Shown: positions 42,868 through 44,387 of the stretch, piece after piece | How the letters are laid out: each line of letters begins with the position of its first letter | Position numbering within the stretch: the stretch's first letter is position 1 | DNA from: Anaerohalosphaeraceae bacterium | GTDB lineage: Bacteria; Planctomycetota; Phycisphaerae; Sedimentisphaerales; Anaerohalosphaeraceae | Length of the DNA: 44,387 bases | Direction of reading: 5' to 3' | NCBI GenBank assembly: GCA_035378985.1 | Contig: DAOSUR010000020.1 | Span: 1,508 to 45,894 of the forward strand | Position numbers and translations under genes: made by a program | The notes under the pieces: generated by a model | The model's input: the letters and a program-made list of their open reading frames with translations, nothing else | Told to the model about the DNA's origin: nothing | The model's database searches: none

Positions 42868-44169
42868 CTATTTCAGCAGCCCCAGCTGCTGCGGCAGCCA
42901 CAGCGACAAGGCGGGAACATAGGAACAGATAAACAATACGACAATCATCGCGGCATAGAAATAGCCGATCTGCCTCATTACCCTTGTCACCGTCGTTTCA
43001 GCAATCCCGCAGCCCAGGAACAGACACGTCCCCACCGGCGGCGTGCACAGTCCGATGCACAGATTTGTAATCATAATAATGCCGAAGTGAAGCGGATGGA
43101 CCCCGAAGGTAGCCACCACCGGCAGAAAAATCGGCGTAAAAATCAGAACCGCCGGCGTCATATCCATAAAGGTCCCCACCGCCAGCAAAATCAGATTAAT
43201 GATCAGCAGAACCAGAATTCGGTTATGCGTCAGTCCCAGCAGCGAGGCGCTGATATCCTGCGGAATGCGCTCGGCCGCCAGCACCCAGCTCATCGCCATA
43301 CTCGTGGCAATCAGCAGAAAAACCACCGACGTCATTACTCCGGCCTGCAGCAGAATCCCCGGGATTTCCGACCACTTGACCTCCTTGTAAAACACTACCG
43401 CCAGCAGAAACGAATACAGCACTGCCACGGCGGAGGCCTCCGTCGCCGTAAAAATCCCTTTCAGAATCCCGCCCATCACAATTACAATCAGCAGCAAAGC
43501 CGGAATTGCCTGAATAAACCGCCTTACCGACTCTCCGGCTTCCAGCGTTTCGCCTTTGCCGTAATTTCGCTTCCAGGAAATCAGGCTGCTGACCAGCATC
43601 AGTCCCAGGCCGACCAGAATCCCCGGAATGACCCCCGCCATAAAAATCGCGGCGATGGAAACCGCCCCGCCGGTCGCCAGGGAATACACAATCATCACAT
43701 TGCTGGGCGGAATCAGCAGTCCGGTCGTGGCCGCTGTAATCGTCACGGAGGCATTAAAATCCCGGTCATAGCCGCGCTTGTTCATCAGCGGAATCATAAA
43801 GCCGCCCACACTCGAAACCGCCGCGGCCGCCGAACCGGAAATCGCCCCAAACAGCATACACGTCAGAATATTCACCAGGGCCAGCCCGCCGCGAAAATGC
43901 CCCACCAGAACGTTCGCAAAATCAATCAGACGACGAGCAATCCCTCCATGGCCCATAAACAAGCCGGACAGAATAAAAAAGGGAATGGCCAGCAGAGAAA
44001 ACTCATCAATGCCCGTGGCCATTTTGTGGGCAACCGCCGCAAAAGCCGGCAAATCGCCCATCGCCAGGATGCCCAGCAGCGACGCAATCCCCATCGAAAA
44101 GGCCACCGGAACGCCCAGCACCAGCAGAATCACGAAACTGACAACCAGAATCTGAATCGGAAAATCCAT
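42868..44169 (-). CDS. dctM: TRAP transporter large permease subunit (DctM)
   Basis: 433 residues with about 12 membrane segments, the membrane pore of a tripartite ATP-independent periplasmic transporter driven by an ion gradient. AIPFFILSGLFMGHGGIARRL, the loop FGAISGSAAAAVSSVGGFMIP, and GLLIPPSNVMIVYSL are diagnostic; the second repeat has FMDMTPAVLIFTPIFLP and GLCTPPVGTCLF. The substrate, probably a carboxylate or amino acid, depends on a DctP protein outside the window. It shares one base with the dctQ stop (TAATG). It converges on the glycyl radical enzyme gene, with 33 bases between. Confidence 0.93.
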   Translation of the reverse strand: MDFPIQILVVSFVILLVLGVPVAFSMGIASLLGILAMGDLPAFAAVAHKMATGIDEFSLLAIPFFILSGLFMGHGGIARRLIDFANVLVGHFRGGLALVNILTCMLFGAISGSAAAAVSSVGGFMIPLMNKRGYDRDFNASVTITAATTGLLIPPSNVMIVYSLATGGAVSIAAIFMAGVIPGILVGLGLMLVSSLISWKRNYGKGETLEAGESVRRFIQAIPALLLIVIVMGGILKGIFTATEASAVAVLYSFLLAVVFYKEVKWSEIPGILLQAGVMTSVVFLLIATSMAMSWVLAAERIPQDISASLLGLTHNRILVLLIINLILLAVGTFMDMTPAVLIFTPIFLPVVATFGVHPLHFGIIMITNLCIGLCTPPVGTCLFLGCGIAETTVTRVMRQIGYFYAAMIVVLFICSYVPALSLWLPQQLGLLK

Positions 44170-44387
44170 TACTGCTCCTCGCCCTGAAAATCATCCGTTT
44201 GCTGAACAGACGTTTTGAAAAATTGGATCACTCGCTCACAGAGGCCGATTCCGCCGTACAGAAGCATAAAGAAACCGCTGATGGGAACCGCCAGATACAC
44301 GTATCCCATCTGGACCCCCAGCGCCGGCGATTTCTGCTGCAGACGCAGCGTGATTTGAACCAGTTCCGTCCCGCCGAGAATCATCAC
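44169..44387 (-). CDS. dctQ: TRAP transporter small permease (DctQ), C-terminal part
   Basis: The last 72 residues of a DctQ subunit; the gene runs off the window, and the GTG at its right edge is an internal valine. The visible QKSPALGVQMGYVYLAVPISG stretch is the conserved penultimate loop and last membrane helix of DctQ, followed by a short cytoplasmic tail ending in acidic residues. Its stop overlaps the dctM ATG by one base. A DctP gene would be expected further right. Confidence 0.85.
   Translation of the reverse strand: MMILGGTELVQITLRLQQKSPALGVQMGYVYLAVPISGFFMLLYGGIGLCERVIQFFKTSVQQTDDFQGEEQ

Noticed and set aside
43087..44187. 366-codon Gln/Arg/Asn/His-rich frame opposite dctM
   Set aside because: This composition is the usual reverse reading of a hydrophobic membrane protein.

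Overview
The window looks like chromosome of an anaerobic, Gram-negative, moderately GC-rich bacterium. The lipopolysaccharide-type kinase, the rhamnose pathway, the OFA-type transporters, the oxygen-sensitive glycyl radical enzyme, the GTG-rich starts and the overall gene styles suggest Planctomycetota, probably Phycisphaerae. That assignment is an inference from gene content only; no marker gene here fixes it.

Layout: (1) 1-3.8 kb holds housekeeping genes: the 3' part of proB, tRNA-Leu(CAA), a HAD phosphatase, rpmA, a radical SAM protein and tRNA-Thr(UGU). (2) 3.8-6.8 kb is an arginine operon, argB-argD-argF. (3) 6.87-9.5 kb is a compact type II restriction-modification pair with its own promoter, translationally coupled to rdgB. 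The methyltransferase carries a C-terminal staphylococcal-nuclease-like domain and the endonuclease resembles the MjaI (CTAG) family; CTAG is almost absent from the window. (4) 9.5-27.2 kb is a cell-surface polysaccharide/lipopolysaccharide cluster. It has seven likely glycosyltransferases (two of them tandem CgeB-like paralogues), a nucleotidyltransferase, a double-domain WaaP/Kdo-kinase-like protein, two methyltransferases, a sulfotransferase, an MsbA-like ABC exporter with a PDZ-like insertion, and rfbA-rfbC-rfbD-rfbB for dTDP-L-rhamnose. (5) 27.3-30.1 kb holds trxA and a tightly coupled trpS-DUF2007-scpA operon in which all three genes start with GTG. (6) 30.3-36.1 kb holds an isolated short flagellin-like gene, acs, and two tandem OFA-family transporters. 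(7) 36.2-44.4 kb holds an AcuC-like deacetylase, a GH5 hydrolase with an FN3 module, a glycyl radical enzyme with its activase, and a TRAP transporter (DctM plus the C-terminus of DctQ).

How the genes work together: dTDP-rhamnose made by RfbABCD can feed the glycosyltransferases. The kinase, sulfotransferase and methyltransferases would decorate the glycan, and the ABC protein would move a lipid-linked product across the inner membrane. Acs and AcuC are a known enzyme/deacetylase pair for acetate activation. The activase and glycyl radical enzyme form a functional pair that most resembles trans-4-hydroxyproline dehydratase, and the neighbouring TRAP genes could import the substrate.

No intergenic stretch exceeds about 250 bases. 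No CRISPR array, insertion sequence or rRNA was seen.
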